Assembly (NCBI RefSeq): GCF_000196495.1
Contig: NC_011313.1
Location: forward strand, 186,001-250,000
DNA: 64,000 bases
From: Aliivibrio salmonicida LFI1238
Lineage (GTDB): Bacteria; Pseudomonadota; Gammaproteobacteria; Enterobacterales; Vibrionaceae
Reading direction: 5' to 3'
Shown here: in pieces, positions 52,419 to 61,648 of the stretch
Layout of the letters: every line of letters begins with the position of its first letter
How positions within the stretch are numbered: position 1 is the stretch's first letter
Notes under the pieces: model-generated
The model's input: the letters and a program-made list of their open reading frames with translations, nothing else
The model's database searches: none
What the model was told of the DNA's origin: nothing
Made by a program: the position numbers and the translations under genes

Positions 52419-53870
52419 ATGAGTAAGAAATTAACGACAGCAGCAGGTTGCCCTGTTGCACATAACCAAAATGTTCAAACTGCGGGTAAACGTGGTCCTC
52501 AACTTCTGCAAGATGTTTGGTTTTTAGAAAAACTGGCGCATTTTGATCGTGAAGTTATTCCTGAGCGTCGTATGCACGCAAAAGGTTCAGGTGCTTATGG
52601 TACGTTTACGGTTACTCATGACATTACCAAATACACAAAAGCAAAAATATTTTCAGACATTGGCAAAAAAACAGACATGTTTGCGCGTTTCTCTACCGTT
52701 GCGGGTGAACGTGGCGCGGCAGATGCTGAGCGTGATATCCGTGGTTTCTCTCTGAAGTTTTACACTGAAGAAGGTAACTGGGATTTAGCGGGTAACAATA
52801 CCCCGGTGTTTTTCTTACGTGATCCATTGAAATTCCCTGATTTAAACCACGCAGTAAAACGTGATCCTCGCACAAATATGCGAAGCGCGAAAAATAACTG
52901 GGATTTCTGGACGTCATTACCAGAAGCACTGCACCAAGTAACTATCGTGATGAGTGACCGTGGTATTCCTGCGACATACCGACATATGCATGGTTTTGGT
53001 AGCCACACATTCAGCTTTATCAATAGCGATAACGAACGTTATTGGGTGAAATTCCACTTTGTCTCTCAACAAGGCATTAAAAACCTATCAGATGCAGAAG
53101 CGGGCGAATTAGTCGGTAATGATCGTGAAAGTCATCAACGTGACTTGCTAGACAGTATTGATAACCAAGACTTCCCTAAATGGACATTGAAAGTACAAAT
53201 CATGCCAGAAGCAGATGCGGCAACAGTACCTTACAACCCATTTGATTTAACCAAAGTATGGCCACACAAAGATTACCCATTAATTGAAGTGGGTGAATTT
53301 GAGCTAAACCGCAATCCACAAAACTATTTCGCAGAAGTAGAACAAGCGGCGTTTAACCCTGCAAATGTGGTTCCGGGTATCAGCTTCTCTCCTGATAAAA
53401 TGCTACAAGGTCGTTTGTTTGCGTATGGTGATGCCCAGCGTTACCGTTTAGGCGTTAACCACCAGCACATCCCAGTGAACGCACCTCGTTGTCCTGTACA
53501 TAGTTACCACCGTGATGGCGCAATGCGTGTTGATGGCAACTTCGGTAGCACATTAGGTTATGAACCAAATGACCAAGGTCAATGGGCAGAACAACCAGAT
53601 TTCTCTGAGCCACCACTAAATTTAGATGGCGCAGCAGCACATTGGGATCACCGTGAAGATGAAGATTACTTCTCACAACCGGGTGACTTGTTCGGATTAA
53701 TGACCGCTGAAAAACAAGCAATTTTGTTTGATAACACAGCACGTAACCTAAATGGTGTGCCAAAAGAGATTCAACTACGTCACGTAACTCATTGTTATAA
53801 AGCTGATCCAGCGTACGGTGAAGGTATTGGTAAACTACTTGGTTTCGATATCAGTGAATATAATTCGTAA
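52419..53870 (+). CDS. katA: Catalase (clade 3 heme catalase)
   Basis: A 483-residue monofunctional catalase dismutating H2O2. The distal His53 is in RRMHAKGSGAYG, the distal Asn is in WDLAGNNTPVFF, and the heme-ligand Tyr in RLFAYGDAQRYRLG. Its length and sequence fit the small-subunit clade with NADPH binding, like KatA of A. fischeri, which contributes to host colonisation. There is no obvious signal peptide. AAGGAATGAGTA precedes the ATG; a terminator follows. An upstream OxyR site could not be identified. Confidence 0.95.
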   Translation: MSKKLTTAAGCPVAHNQNVQTAGKRGPQLLQDVWFLEKLAHFDREVIPERRMHAKGSGAYGTFTVTHDITKYTKAKIFSDIGKKTDMFARFSTVAGERGAADAERDIRGFSLKFYTEEGNWDLAGNNTPVFFLRDPLKFPDLNHAVKRDPRTNMRSAKNNWDFWTSLPEALHQVTIVMSDRGIPATYRHMHGFGSHTFSFINSDNERYWVKFHFVSQQGIKNLSDAEAGELVGNDRESHQRDLLDSIDNQDFPKWTLKVQIMPEADAATVPYNPFDLTKVWPHKDYPLIEVGEFELNRNPQNYFAEVEQAAFNPANVVPGISFSPDKMLQGRLFAYGDAQRYRLGVNHQHIPVNAPRCPVHSYHRDGAMRVDGNFGSTLGYEPNDQGQWAEQPDFSEPPLNLDGAAAHWDHREDEDYFSQPGDLFGLMTAEKQAILFDNTARNLNGVPKEIQLRHVTHCYKADPAYGEGIGKLLGFDISEYNS

Positions 53871-53902
53871 TTAATCGCGAATTATAATAAGTAAATATGC
53901 TT

Positions 53903-53938
53903 AAGGCAGATGACGATAATCGTTGTCTGCCTTTTTTG
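53903..53938 (+). terminator. Rho-independent terminator of katA
   Basis: AAGGCAGA and TCTGCCTT pair, with an inner ACGA/TCGT stem, followed by TTTTTTG on the plus strand. Confidence 0.88.
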
Positions 53939-54089
53939 TTTAAATATACAGAGACTTAAAAACCACAAAAACTGTCCGTATTTGTATCGATAGACCTCCG
54001 CTATACTCCCCGCATTATTATAAGCCGCTAAGGCAAATACTCATTGCTCTGGATTTACGATCCAGCCTCGCAAAAAAGGAAAGTTACCC

Positions 54090-55070
54090 ATGTCTCAATA
54101 TATCGTTTGTGCGTTATACAAATTTGTTTCATTAGAAGATTACACCGAAATACGTCAGCCATTAACGCAAGTGATGGAAGACAATCAGATCAGAGGTACG
54201 TTACTTTTGGCAAGTGAAGGTATTAATGGCACCGTTGCTGGCTCTCGCAAAGCAATTGATACGTTGCTAACTTGGTTCAAAGAAGATTCACGTTTAGCGG
54301 ATGTAGTTTATAAAGAATCAATCAATGACGTTCAACCTTTCAATCGTACCAAAGTGAAATTGAAAAAAGAAATCGTCACCATGGGCGTAGAAGGTATCGA
54401 TCCTCTTCATGTGGTGGGCACGTATGTAAAACCAGCCGATTGGAATGCACTTATTTCTGATCCTGACGTGCTATTGGTTGATACTCGTAACGATTATGAA
54501 GTGGATATCGGTACATTCAAATACGCTGTTAACCCAAAGACAGAGACATTCCGCGATTTTCCTCAATATGTGGCTGAAAATTTAGACCCAGCAAAGCATA
54601 AAAAAGTAGCGATGTTCTGTACGGGGGGGATTCGTTGTGAAAAATCGACGGCTTACATGAAAGAGCAGGGATTTGATGAGGTGTACCATCTTGAAGGTGG
54701 AATACTAAAGTACCTTGAAGAAGTACCAGAAGAAAACAGCTTATGGGAAGGCGATTGTTATGTGTTTGATGGTCGAGTTGCCGTCAATCATCAACTAGAG
54801 AAAAGTCATTATGATGTGTGTAATGCGTGCCGCTTACCGATCACAGACGAAGATAAGCAGTCAGACTCTTTTGAGAAAGGCGTAAGTTGTCCTAAATGTA
54901 TTGACCAACATACCGAAGAGCAAAAATCTCGTTTCCGTGAGCGTGAAAAACAAGTGCAGTTGGCTAATGAAAGAGGGGAAACTCACGTTGGTGGTGACGC
55001 TGCAAAATTGATTGAGCAACGTAAACAAGAAAAGAAAGAGAAGAAGCAGCAACAGAGATCATCTAAGTAA
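54090..55070 (+). CDS. trhO: tRNA uridine(34) hydroxylase
   Basis: A 326-residue YceA/TrhO protein, which uses oxygen to make 5-hydroxyuridine at position 34 of certain tRNAs. The N-terminal domain (YIVCALYKFVSLEDY, SEGINGTVAGS) is followed by a rhodanese domain with catalytic Cys177 in MFCTGGIRCEKS. A Cys-rich stretch (CNACRLPITDED, VSCPKCID) and a Lys/Gln-rich C-terminal tail end the protein. AAAAAAGGAAAGTTACCC precedes the ATG. Confidence 0.93.
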   Translation: MSQYIVCALYKFVSLEDYTEIRQPLTQVMEDNQIRGTLLLASEGINGTVAGSRKAIDTLLTWFKEDSRLADVVYKESINDVQPFNRTKVKLKKEIVTMGVEGIDPLHVVGTYVKPADWNALISDPDVLLVDTRNDYEVDIGTFKYAVNPKTETFRDFPQYVAENLDPAKHKKVAMFCTGGIRCEKSTAYMKEQGFDEVYHLEGGILKYLEEVPEENSLWEGDCYVFDGRVAVNHQLEKSHYDVCNACRLPITDEDKQSDSFEKGVSCPKCIDQHTEEQKSRFREREKQVQLANERGETHVGGDAAKLIEQRKQEKKEKKQQQRSSK

Positions 55071-55253
55071 GAAGAATGCAGTATTGATCCAAAATGAATG
55101 TGAAACATAAATAATGAACTGACTCGAAAGAATATAATAGGCTTTCATTTGACTCATTATTAGATGGAAAGCAGATAACAAATGCGTGAATAAACCGTTT
55201 ATTTGTGTCTGATTTTATCGCCAATTCATCAATCCTTGCTAATTTTATAAACG

Positions 55254-55283
55254 AAAGTGAGGCGTTAATCGCCTCGCTTTTAT
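55254..55283 (+). terminator. Hairpin between trhO and the LPMO gene
   Basis: AAAGTGAGGCG and CGCCTCGCTTT form an 11-bp stem (one G-T pair) with a 5-base loop, followed by TATTGTTT. It lies only about 25 bases before the LPMO start, so it could end trhO transcription or attenuate expression of the LPMO gene. Confidence 0.65.
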
Positions 55284-55305
55284 TGTTTATAGACAAGGAT
55301 GAAAT

Positions 55306-56493
55306 ATGACAAATACAATAAAAATCAATTCGCTTACCATTGCCTTTGTTGGCGCATTATCCTCAATGGGAGTACAAGCGCATGGCTGGGTTGAATACCC
55401 AAGTGCGAGGCAAAACACCTGTTATCTTGATGGTGGGTTTTGGGATAACACCATTCCAAATCAAGCGTGTCAGTCTGCGTTTGATGAATCTGGTGCATTC
55501 CCCTTTGTTCAACGTAATGAAGTGGCGGCCAATGTTCCTAATTATAAAGACATGGCACATGTTCAAGCCATTGTTCGTGATGGTAATTTATGTTCCGCAG
55601 GAGATAAGGCCAAATCAGGGTTGAATATGGGATCAACGCATTGGCAAAAAACGGCCATTACGTTAGATGAGAATAACCAACTTGAACTCGTCTTTAATGC
55701 CACCGCCCCCCATAACCCTTCTTACTGGCAATTCTATTTATCTAACGTAAATTATGATCCAACCGTTCCGCTTACTTGGGGTGATCTCGATGTCGTCGAT
55801 ACGGCAGGAGATATTATTGTTGGAGACGATAAAAAATACCGCATTAAAATTACTCTCCCAGCAGACCGTGCCGATTCAGCCGTGCTCTACACTCGTTGGC
55901 AACGTGAAGATGCCGCAGGCGAAGGATTTTATAACTGCAGTGATATCGCCTTTGATGGAGCTGGAACGACGCCTCCCGGGCCTATAGATCCTGTTGAGCC
56001 ACCGCCACAATATTCCGATCTAGGCTATTACATTGGTCAAGGATTTGGTCCTGTAGAATCTGGAGACTCGGTAAGGTTTAGAACTTTTGATGCAACAGGC
56101 GCAGAGACAACAGACATTAGCTTAGCGATAACCGTAAATAACACAGCAACATGGTCGGCAGAGTTAGCTGGTCAGTTTAATCAGTTGAAAAATAAAGCAT
56201 GGTTTATTGGTATTTGGCATCAAGAGATGAACCATTATATGTATGACACCATTAATATTTATGCGAATCGAGTATTTGCTCCTAAGGCAAATCTAAGTTA
56301 TCAACTGTCGCTAATTAAAGCCGACATCACTCCTCCCGTTGAGCCACCAGTCGAACCAACGAATCAATGGGATAAAAATAATGCTTATCAGGCGAGGGAG
56401 AGCGTGACACATCAAGGAGGAACATGGGTTGCTCAGTGGTGGACAAAAGGTGAAGAGCCGGGAAAAACAGGCGAATGGGGAGTATGGCGATAA
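55306..56493 (+). CDS. Chitin-active AA10 lytic polysaccharide monooxygenase with CBM5/12
   Basis: A 395-residue secreted copper enzyme. The signal peptide ends VQA, leaving His26 (HGWVEYPSAR) as mature N-terminus; with His112 (GSTHWQKT) it forms the copper-binding histidine brace. The AA10 domain spans about 26-215 (ending FYNCSDIAF). A Pro-rich linker precedes a middle domain (about 235-340, YIGQGFGPVESGD) of unclear function, and a second linker leads to a C-terminal CBM5/12 chitin-binding module (AYQARESVTHQGGTWVAQWW). From memory A. salmonicida has a characterised LPMO of this architecture (AsLPMO10B). It would help degrade chitin outside the cell. Confidence 0.92.
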   Translation: MTNTIKINSLTIAFVGALSSMGVQAHGWVEYPSARQNTCYLDGGFWDNTIPNQACQSAFDESGAFPFVQRNEVAANVPNYKDMAHVQAIVRDGNLCSAGDKAKSGLNMGSTHWQKTAITLDENNQLELVFNATAPHNPSYWQFYLSNVNYDPTVPLTWGDLDVVDTAGDIIVGDDKKYRIKITLPADRADSAVLYTRWQREDAAGEGFYNCSDIAFDGAGTTPPGPIDPVEPPPQYSDLGYYIGQGFGPVESGDSVRFRTFDATGAETTDISLAITVNNTATWSAELAGQFNQLKNKAWFIGIWHQEMNHYMYDTINIYANRVFAPKANLSYQLSLIKADITPPVEPPVEPTNQWDKNNAYQARESVTHQGGTWVAQWWTKGEEPGKTGEWGVWR

Positions 56494-56522
56494 CCCTTTA
56501 CGACTAATTATAATATAAATAG

Positions 56523-56552
56523 AAGCCCTAGATTATTCTGGGGCTTTTTTTA
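56523..56552 (+). terminator. Terminator after the LPMO gene
   Basis: AAGCCC and GGGCTT pair with further partial pairing of the inner bases, followed by T7 on the plus strand. Confidence 0.75.
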
Positions 56553-56707
56553 TTGTGTATTAAAACGTCATATCTCTCGACAATGTGATCAAGATCTCTG
56601 TATAATCCGCGGCTAGATTTTCTCATTCATCATACTTTCGTCCTTCATCTTGTGGCCCTCTAATTAGCCCAATAATGACTTGTCAGTAAACCCTAGGAAT
56701 TACTTCG

Positions 56708-58309
56708 TTGATACAATCAAACAACATCACAATGCAATTTGGCGCAGAGCCTTTATTTGAAAATATTTCAGCTAAATTTGGCAACGGCAACCGTTACGGT
56801 TTGATCGGTGCGAATGGGTGCGGAAAATCAACGTTCATGAAGATTCTAAGTGGTGAATTAACTCCTAGTTCAGGCAACGTATCAATGACGCCAGGACAAA
56901 AATTAGGCGTGTTGAGCCAAGATCAATTTGCGTTTGAAAAATACAGTGTAATTGATGTTGTGATCATGGGTGACAAGAAATTATGGGAAATCAAACAAGA
57001 GCGTGAGCGCATCTATTCACTACCAGAAATGAGTGAAGAAGATGGTATGAAGGTTGCTGAACTTGAAAGTGAATTCGCAGAAATGGACGGTTACAGCGCA
57101 GAAAGCCGTGCTGGTGACATTCTATTACAAGCCGGTATTGATGAAGAACTTCATTATGGCTTAATGCAACAAGTTGCTCCAGGTTGGAAACTGCGTGTGT
57201 TACTAGCACAAGCATTGTTCGCAAACCCAGATATCTTGCTACTTGATGAACCAACCAACAACTTGGACATTAATACGATTAACTGGCTAGCTGGTGAGCT
57301 TAATCAACGTAAATGTACAATGATCATTATCTCGCATGATAGACACTTCCTAAACTCTGTATGTACTCATATGGCAGACATTGATTACGGCGAACTTCGT
57401 GTTTATCCAGGTAACTACGAATACTTCCTTGAAGCGTCTAGTTTGATCCGTGAGCAACTACTTTCTGGTAACGCGAAGAAAGCAGCAGAGATCAGTGAAC
57501 TGCAAGATTTCGTAAACCGTTTTGGTGCGAACGCATCTAAAGCGAAGCAAGCAAGTTCTCGTGCAAAGAAAATGGACAAAATCTCGCTAGATGAAGTGAA
57601 ATCATCAAGCCGTATGAGCCCATCAATTAACTTCGGTGAAGGCAAGAAATTGCACCGCCAAGCACTTGAATTGAAAGATTTAGGCCACGGTTTTGAAGAA
57701 GACGTATTATTTGAAGGCGGTAACCTACTTCTTGAAGCGGGTACTCGTCTGGCTATCATCGGCGAAAATGGTGTGGGTAAAACGACATTGTTACGTTGTT
57801 TAGTTAACGACCTTGAGCAAAATGAAGGCATCGTTAAATGGTCTGAAAATGCGACCTTTGGTTACTGTCCACAAGACAGTACGGCTGATTTTGATAACGA
57901 TTTAAGCATCTTTGATTGGATTTCACAGTGGCGTACAGTGAAACACGATGACTTGATGGTTCGCGGTATTTTGGGCCGTCTACTGTTTACAGCGGATGAT
58001 ACAAATAAACAAGCGAAAAACTGTTCTGGTGGTGAGAAAAACCGTCTATTGTTTGGCAAGTTAATGATGCTAGAAATCAACGTACTTGTTATGGACGAAC
58101 CAACCAACCACATGGATATGGAAGCGATTGAAGCGCTAAACGAAGCATTAAAAGTGTACACAGGCACATTAATCTTTGTAAGCCATGACCGTGAGTTTGT
58201 TTCTTCTCTAGCGACTCAAATCATTGACGTTACAGGTAAGAAACTGGTTAACTTCCAAGGTACTTATAACGAGTACCTAGATCATAAAAACAGAATGCAT
58301 GTAGCTTAA
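56708..58309 (+). CDS. ybiT: ABC-F family ATPase YbiT
   Basis: A 533-residue cytoplasmic protein with two ABC domains and no membrane part, of the ribosome-binding ABC-F class. Walker A motifs are GANGCGKST and GENGVGKTT, and Walker B regions are ILLLDEPTNNLD and VLVMDEPTNHMD. The first domain has the non-canonical signature VAPGWKLRVLLAQAL shared with E. coli YbiT, and the second NCSGGEKNRLLFGKL. The interdomain linker is of the P-site-reaching type. The start is TTG at 56708 with AGGAA eight bases upstream. A strong terminator follows. Confidence 0.93.
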   Translation: MIQSNNITMQFGAEPLFENISAKFGNGNRYGLIGANGCGKSTFMKILSGELTPSSGNVSMTPGQKLGVLSQDQFAFEKYSVIDVVIMGDKKLWEIKQERERIYSLPEMSEEDGMKVAELESEFAEMDGYSAESRAGDILLQAGIDEELHYGLMQQVAPGWKLRVLLAQALFANPDILLLDEPTNNLDINTINWLAGELNQRKCTMIIISHDRHFLNSVCTHMADIDYGELRVYPGNYEYFLEASSLIREQLLSGNAKKAAEISELQDFVNRFGANASKAKQASSRAKKMDKISLDEVKSSSRMSPSINFGEGKKLHRQALELKDLGHGFEEDVLFEGGNLLLEAGTRLAIIGENGVGKTTLLRCLVNDLEQNEGIVKWSENATFGYCPQDSTADFDNDLSIFDWISQWRTVKHDDLMVRGILGRLLFTADDTNKQAKNCSGGEKNRLLFGKLMMLEINVLVMDEPTNHMDMEAIEALNEALKVYTGTLIFVSHDREFVSSLATQIIDVTGKKLVNFQGTYNEYLDHKNRMHVA

Positions 58310-58330
58310 TTTTAATTAACGTTACTTAGC

Positions 58331-58373
58331 AAAAAAAGCGCGAGACTGATGATATCAGCTCGCGCTTTTTTAT
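58331..58373 (+). terminator. Rho-independent terminator of ybiT
   Basis: AAAAAGCGCGAG pairs with CTCGCGCTTTTT, with an inner CTGAT/ATCAG stem, followed by T residues on the plus strand. Confidence 0.9.
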
Positions 58374-58431
58374 TTTTAGTACTTTATTAAACGCTAAATC
58401 TACACTAGTAATTCAGTAAGCGTGCGGGGAA

Positions 58432-59919
58432 CTACACCTTGTCTTTTACATTCCAAGGTAAAAGTGAATCGATATCTGGCGATCCAACACATAAACGATC
58501 TAGACAATACCTAATATAATCGTAAGGGATTAATCCGTTTGCCTTTGCTGTTTCTACAATGCTGTAAAGCATTGCACTTGAATCTGCACCAGCCGTTGAA
58601 CCCGAAAATAACCAGTTTTTCCGGCCGATAACAAACGGTTTAACCGCTCGCTCTGCTCGATTGTTATCAATAGATAACAATCCATCATCAATATAACGAA
58701 CTAATTTATCCCATTGATTTAATGTATAGCTAATCGCCTCACCTAATTTTGTTTTAGGTGATACTCGACTAACTGCGCTATCAAGCCAATCACGGAGCTC
58801 TTTAAGTAAATCGCGGGCTTCTGTCTGCCTAGCAACATACTTGGCTTCAGGGGAAGCCTCTTTTAATAACGATTCGATCCGGTATAGCTTTTGGATTTTA
58901 CTCAATACCCAATCTGCACTCCCTGTTTTCCCTTTTACTTGAACACGTTGAGCCTCAATAAATCGTCGACGTGCGTGTGCCCAACAGCCAACTAAAATCG
59001 CTTCAGTTTGTTCATAACCTTGGTAACCATCGGTATGTAAATACCCGTTATAACCTTTTAAAAAGTTAACTGGATGGTAGCCATGCCTGCTAGATTGATA
59101 ATCATAAAGTACAATTCCAGGCAAAACACCAGAGCCTGGAGAATCATAGCCAGAGCAGTAGACCCACATATAACATTTTGCTTTTTCAACATCCAACACA
59201 TTTACCGTTGTTTCATCACAATGCAGAGTGGGTTGTTCAAGCAAAATACGATGTAACTCGTTATTAAGAGGGGTAAATAGTACCGAGCATTTTATTAACC
59301 AATCCGCCATCGTTCGCCGTCCAATAATGATACCCCATTGCTGAAATAACGTTTCTTGACGATAAAGTGGAAGACTGTATTGAAATTTAGCCGTAATAAT
59401 TTGAGCAAGTAAACTTGCGGTCGCAATCCCTTTAGGGATTGGTGACGCTGGCATTGGGGCTTGTTTAATGTCTACTGAAGTATTGTTTTTTTCACAATTT
59501 CGGCAAGCATATTTAGGACGAACATGTTGAATAACTTCCACTTTAGCTGGTACAAATTCCAACTTTTCACTGATGTCTTTACCCATCGCATGCATCTCTA
59601 GACCGCAACACTTACAAGTTTTATCTTTTATGTCGTGGATAATAACAGTACGCGGTAAGTCTTCAGGTAAGCGTTGGCGTTTTGGCTTTTGACGAGTGTA
59701 GGTAATCGTTTGTGTGTCATCATTTTCAATGATGATTTCTTCTTCTGTTTCATTGAATAAATCAAATTGAGTCGAGTCAGATTCACTGCTTTTACCAAAG
59801 CGCTGATGTTGAGCCAGTCGAAATTGCTCTAGAAGACGGTTATATTTATTTTCAAGCTGAAGCACAAGTGCTTTCAGCTCGTCAATGGTATCAGGAAGTG
59901 GTTTTATTTTATCAGTCAT
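58432..59919 (-). CDS. tnpC: IS66 transposase TnpC (copy 3)
   Basis: 495 residues, identical to copy 1 TnpC with complete zinc ribbon and DDE residues. Confidence 0.95.
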   Translation of the reverse strand: MTDKIKPLPDTIDELKALVLQLENKYNRLLEQFRLAQHQRFGKSSESDSTQFDLFNETEEEIIIENDDTQTITYTRQKPKRQRLPEDLPRTVIIHDIKDKTCKCCGLEMHAMGKDISEKLEFVPAKVEVIQHVRPKYACRNCEKNNTSVDIKQAPMPASPIPKGIATASLLAQIITAKFQYSLPLYRQETLFQQWGIIIGRRTMADWLIKCSVLFTPLNNELHRILLEQPTLHCDETTVNVLDVEKAKCYMWVYCSGYDSPGSGVLPGIVLYDYQSSRHGYHPVNFLKGYNGYLHTDGYQGYEQTEAILVGCWAHARRRFIEAQRVQVKGKTGSADWVLSKIQKLYRIESLLKEASPEAKYVARQTEARDLLKELRDWLDSAVSRVSPKTKLGEAISYTLNQWDKLVRYIDDGLLSIDNNRAERAVKPFVIGRKNWLFSGSTAGADSSAMLYSIVETAKANGLIPYDYIRYCLDRLCVGSPDIDSLLPWNVKDKV

Positions 59920-59990
59920 GTAGATGACTATATAACGATAATACAGGTAATCAATCGGTTGCCTCCTATTCTTGACTGAGAATCAACTAT

Positions 59991-60338
59991 TTAAAGGGTT
60001 GTTTGATAATGTACCGGTTGATGTCCTAAGATATCAAAACCTTGTAATAGCAGTGTCAGTTGCTGCTCTGATAATGCTAACGTATCGTTATTTATATTTC
60101 GTGGCCATTTGAAGCGGTCTTCATCTAATCGCTTGTACCATAAAGCGAATCCTGTTTTATCCCAATACAATATTTTGAGTTTATCACGAGGCTTATTGCA
60201 AAATATAAATAGAGCATCACTAAACGGTGATAGTTGCATTTCTTGCTCAACAATCACGACAAGGCCATTAATGGCCTTGCGAAAATCGACAAAATCACGA
60301 TGAAGATAAATGGTGGAAACATCAGTAAATACATTCAT
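59991..60338 (-). CDS. tnpB: IS66 accessory protein TnpB (copy 3)
   Basis: 115 residues, identical to the other copies; overlaps the tnpA stop by 4 bases. Confidence 0.94.
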   Translation of the reverse strand: MNVFTDVSTIYLHRDFVDFRKAINGLVVIVEQEMQLSPFSDALFIFCNKPRDKLKILYWDKTGFALWYKRLDEDRFKWPRNINNDTLALSEQQLTLLLQGFDILGHQPVHYQTTL

Positions 60339-60604
60339 GATTGATACCCTTTTAATAAGAGTCCTATCCAGTGAGGTTCAGTATTAGCTGGCAATGTTAA
60401 TCGCAATTTTCCGATAGAAAGTTGAATATCTGGTAATTGTGGAGTGGCGTTAATCTTTTGTTTCCATCGTGCTTTACGTGCACTAAATGTCTTTGGCAGA
60501 ATATTATGGTTACGACAAAATTCAGCGGCACTAAGCTTGCTAGATTGCTGAGATTCAAATAGAGCGTGCCATTGCTCTGGTGTTCTCTTTTTATCTTTTT
60601 GCAT
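60335..60604 (-). CDS. tnpA: IS66 accessory protein TnpA (copy 3), short form
   Basis: 89 residues instead of 104. The sequence runs directly from WKQKINA to TPQLPDIQL, lacking the 15 residues encoded by the palindromic 45-bp block of copies 1 and 2. The frame is kept. The block is bounded by short CGC repeats, so a slippage deletion is likely. The helix-turn-helix is unaffected. Confidence 0.9.
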   Translation of the reverse strand: MQKDKKRTPEQWHALFESQQSSKLSAAEFCRNHNILPKTFSARKARWKQKINATPQLPDIQLSIGKLRLTLPANTEPHWIGLLLKGYQS

Positions 60605-60908
60605 AATTACGTTCTCGTTAAATGAAAGATCGTAAGATACGCATAATGAATTTTATTTGTTAGGTGTAGTTCCCCGCACGCTTACGTAATTCAAACTCTT
60701 TTTTATCCAGTTTTCGCCCATTAAGAACAATAGATAACTGATGCATGTCTACGTAAAACTTGCGTGGGGTAATTTCAACATTAGCTATATCAATGCCTCT
60801 GGCAGGGCGCTATCGAAATATTCAGAGAAAAGATCCTTAAATAGTGTGCTCATTAATCAGCCTTACGTGAGAGTCATGTTCTTATCATTTTATATATAAA
60901 CAACAGAA

Positions 60909-61592
60909 GTGGTATCATTGCCGACTAATTATATGACTTGGAAATATTTCGTGCCTTTAAGCTCTTCTAAAAACCCAGCCGCGCTTGCTAATACTGTTGT
61001 TGTTCTCGATTTCGAAACCACGGGTTTATCTCCAAACCAAGGCGATCGCGCCATAGAAATTGGTGCGGTGAAGCTAGAAAATGGCGTTATTGTTGATCGC
61101 TTTCAAAAATTGATGAATCCTGGTTTTAGAGTAAGCTCGTTCATTGCGAATTACACTGGCATTACCAATGCCATGCTGATGGGAGCGGATGATTGTGCCA
61201 CGGTCATGCACGAGTTTGCGGACTTCATTCAAGGGTGTAATTTAGTGGCTCATAATGCCTCGTTTGATCAGCGTTTTTTAGATGCAGAGCTTGACGCGAT
61301 TCAGCGAGATTATGATGGAACGTTCGCGTGTTCATTATTGGTATCAAGACGGCTGACTCAAGAAGCACCATCGCATAAGTTGGGAGAGTTAGTGGCTTAT
61401 CATCAAATCGATAATGATGGTGTGTTCCACAGAGCGTTAGCCGATGCCGAAGTGACGGCTTCATTATGGCAAGTGCTGTTAGATACCCTAGAAAGCGATT
61501 ATGCGATTAAAAGCCCTGATTTTTCATTAATGCAAAAAATCGCCAAAACCCCAAAAGGGTCAATCGTTCAATTTTTAAAGAAACAAGGCTAA
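60909..61592 (+). CDS. DEDDh 3'-5' exonuclease (DNA Pol III epsilon-like)
   Basis: A protein of up to 227 residues with an RNase-T/DnaQ exonuclease domain. Exo I is VVLDFETTGLSPNQGDRAIEIG, Exo II LVAHNASFDQRFLDAEL, and Exo III HRALADAEVT with the catalytic His and Asp. No polymerase-binding extension, so a stand-alone repair-type exonuclease. The start is uncertain: GTG at 60909 gives the longest frame, while ATG at 60933 (MTWKYF) may be the true one; neither has a clear ribosome-binding site. Confidence 0.87.
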   Translation: MVSLPTNYMTWKYFVPLSSSKNPAALANTVVVLDFETTGLSPNQGDRAIEIGAVKLENGVIVDRFQKLMNPGFRVSSFIANYTGITNAMLMGADDCATVMHEFADFIQGCNLVAHNASFDQRFLDAELDAIQRDYDGTFACSLLVSRRLTQEAPSHKLGELVAYHQIDNDGVFHRALADAEVTASLWQVLLDTLESDYAIKSPDFSLMQKIAKTPKGSIVQFLKKQG

Positions 61593-61648
61593 TTTTACGC
61601 TATTTTTTCTTAATTAACGCTTATGTTTTCTTTTTACATAGGCGTTTT

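Larger units (their letters stand above)
58416..60685 (-). mobile_element. IS66-family element, copy 3 (2270 bp) with target duplication
   Basis: Complete 24-bp inverted repeats are flanked by the 8-bp direct duplication GTAATTCA at 58408-58415 and 60686-60693, the size expected for IS66. It differs from copy 1 by exactly 45 bp, missing from tnpA. tnpB and tnpC are intact. The clean duplication shows a simple insertion without later rearrangement. Confidence 0.97.
58400..60853 (-). pseudogene. Small gene (about 58 aa) disrupted by IS66 copy 3 and a frameshift
   Basis: On the minus strand an ATG at 60853, with AAGG seven bases upstream, opens MSTLFKDLFSEYFDSALP and then stops. A shift of one base near 60806 restores an open frame: ARGIDIANVEITPRKFYVDM, then HQLSIVLNGRKLDKKEFEL. 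This frame reaches the IS66 edge at 60686. Removing the IS and one copy of the 8-bp duplication gives …EFELLV and TAG at 58400-58402. So the IS struck near the last codons of a small gene that also carries a one-base deletion. I recognise no family. Confidence 0.55.
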
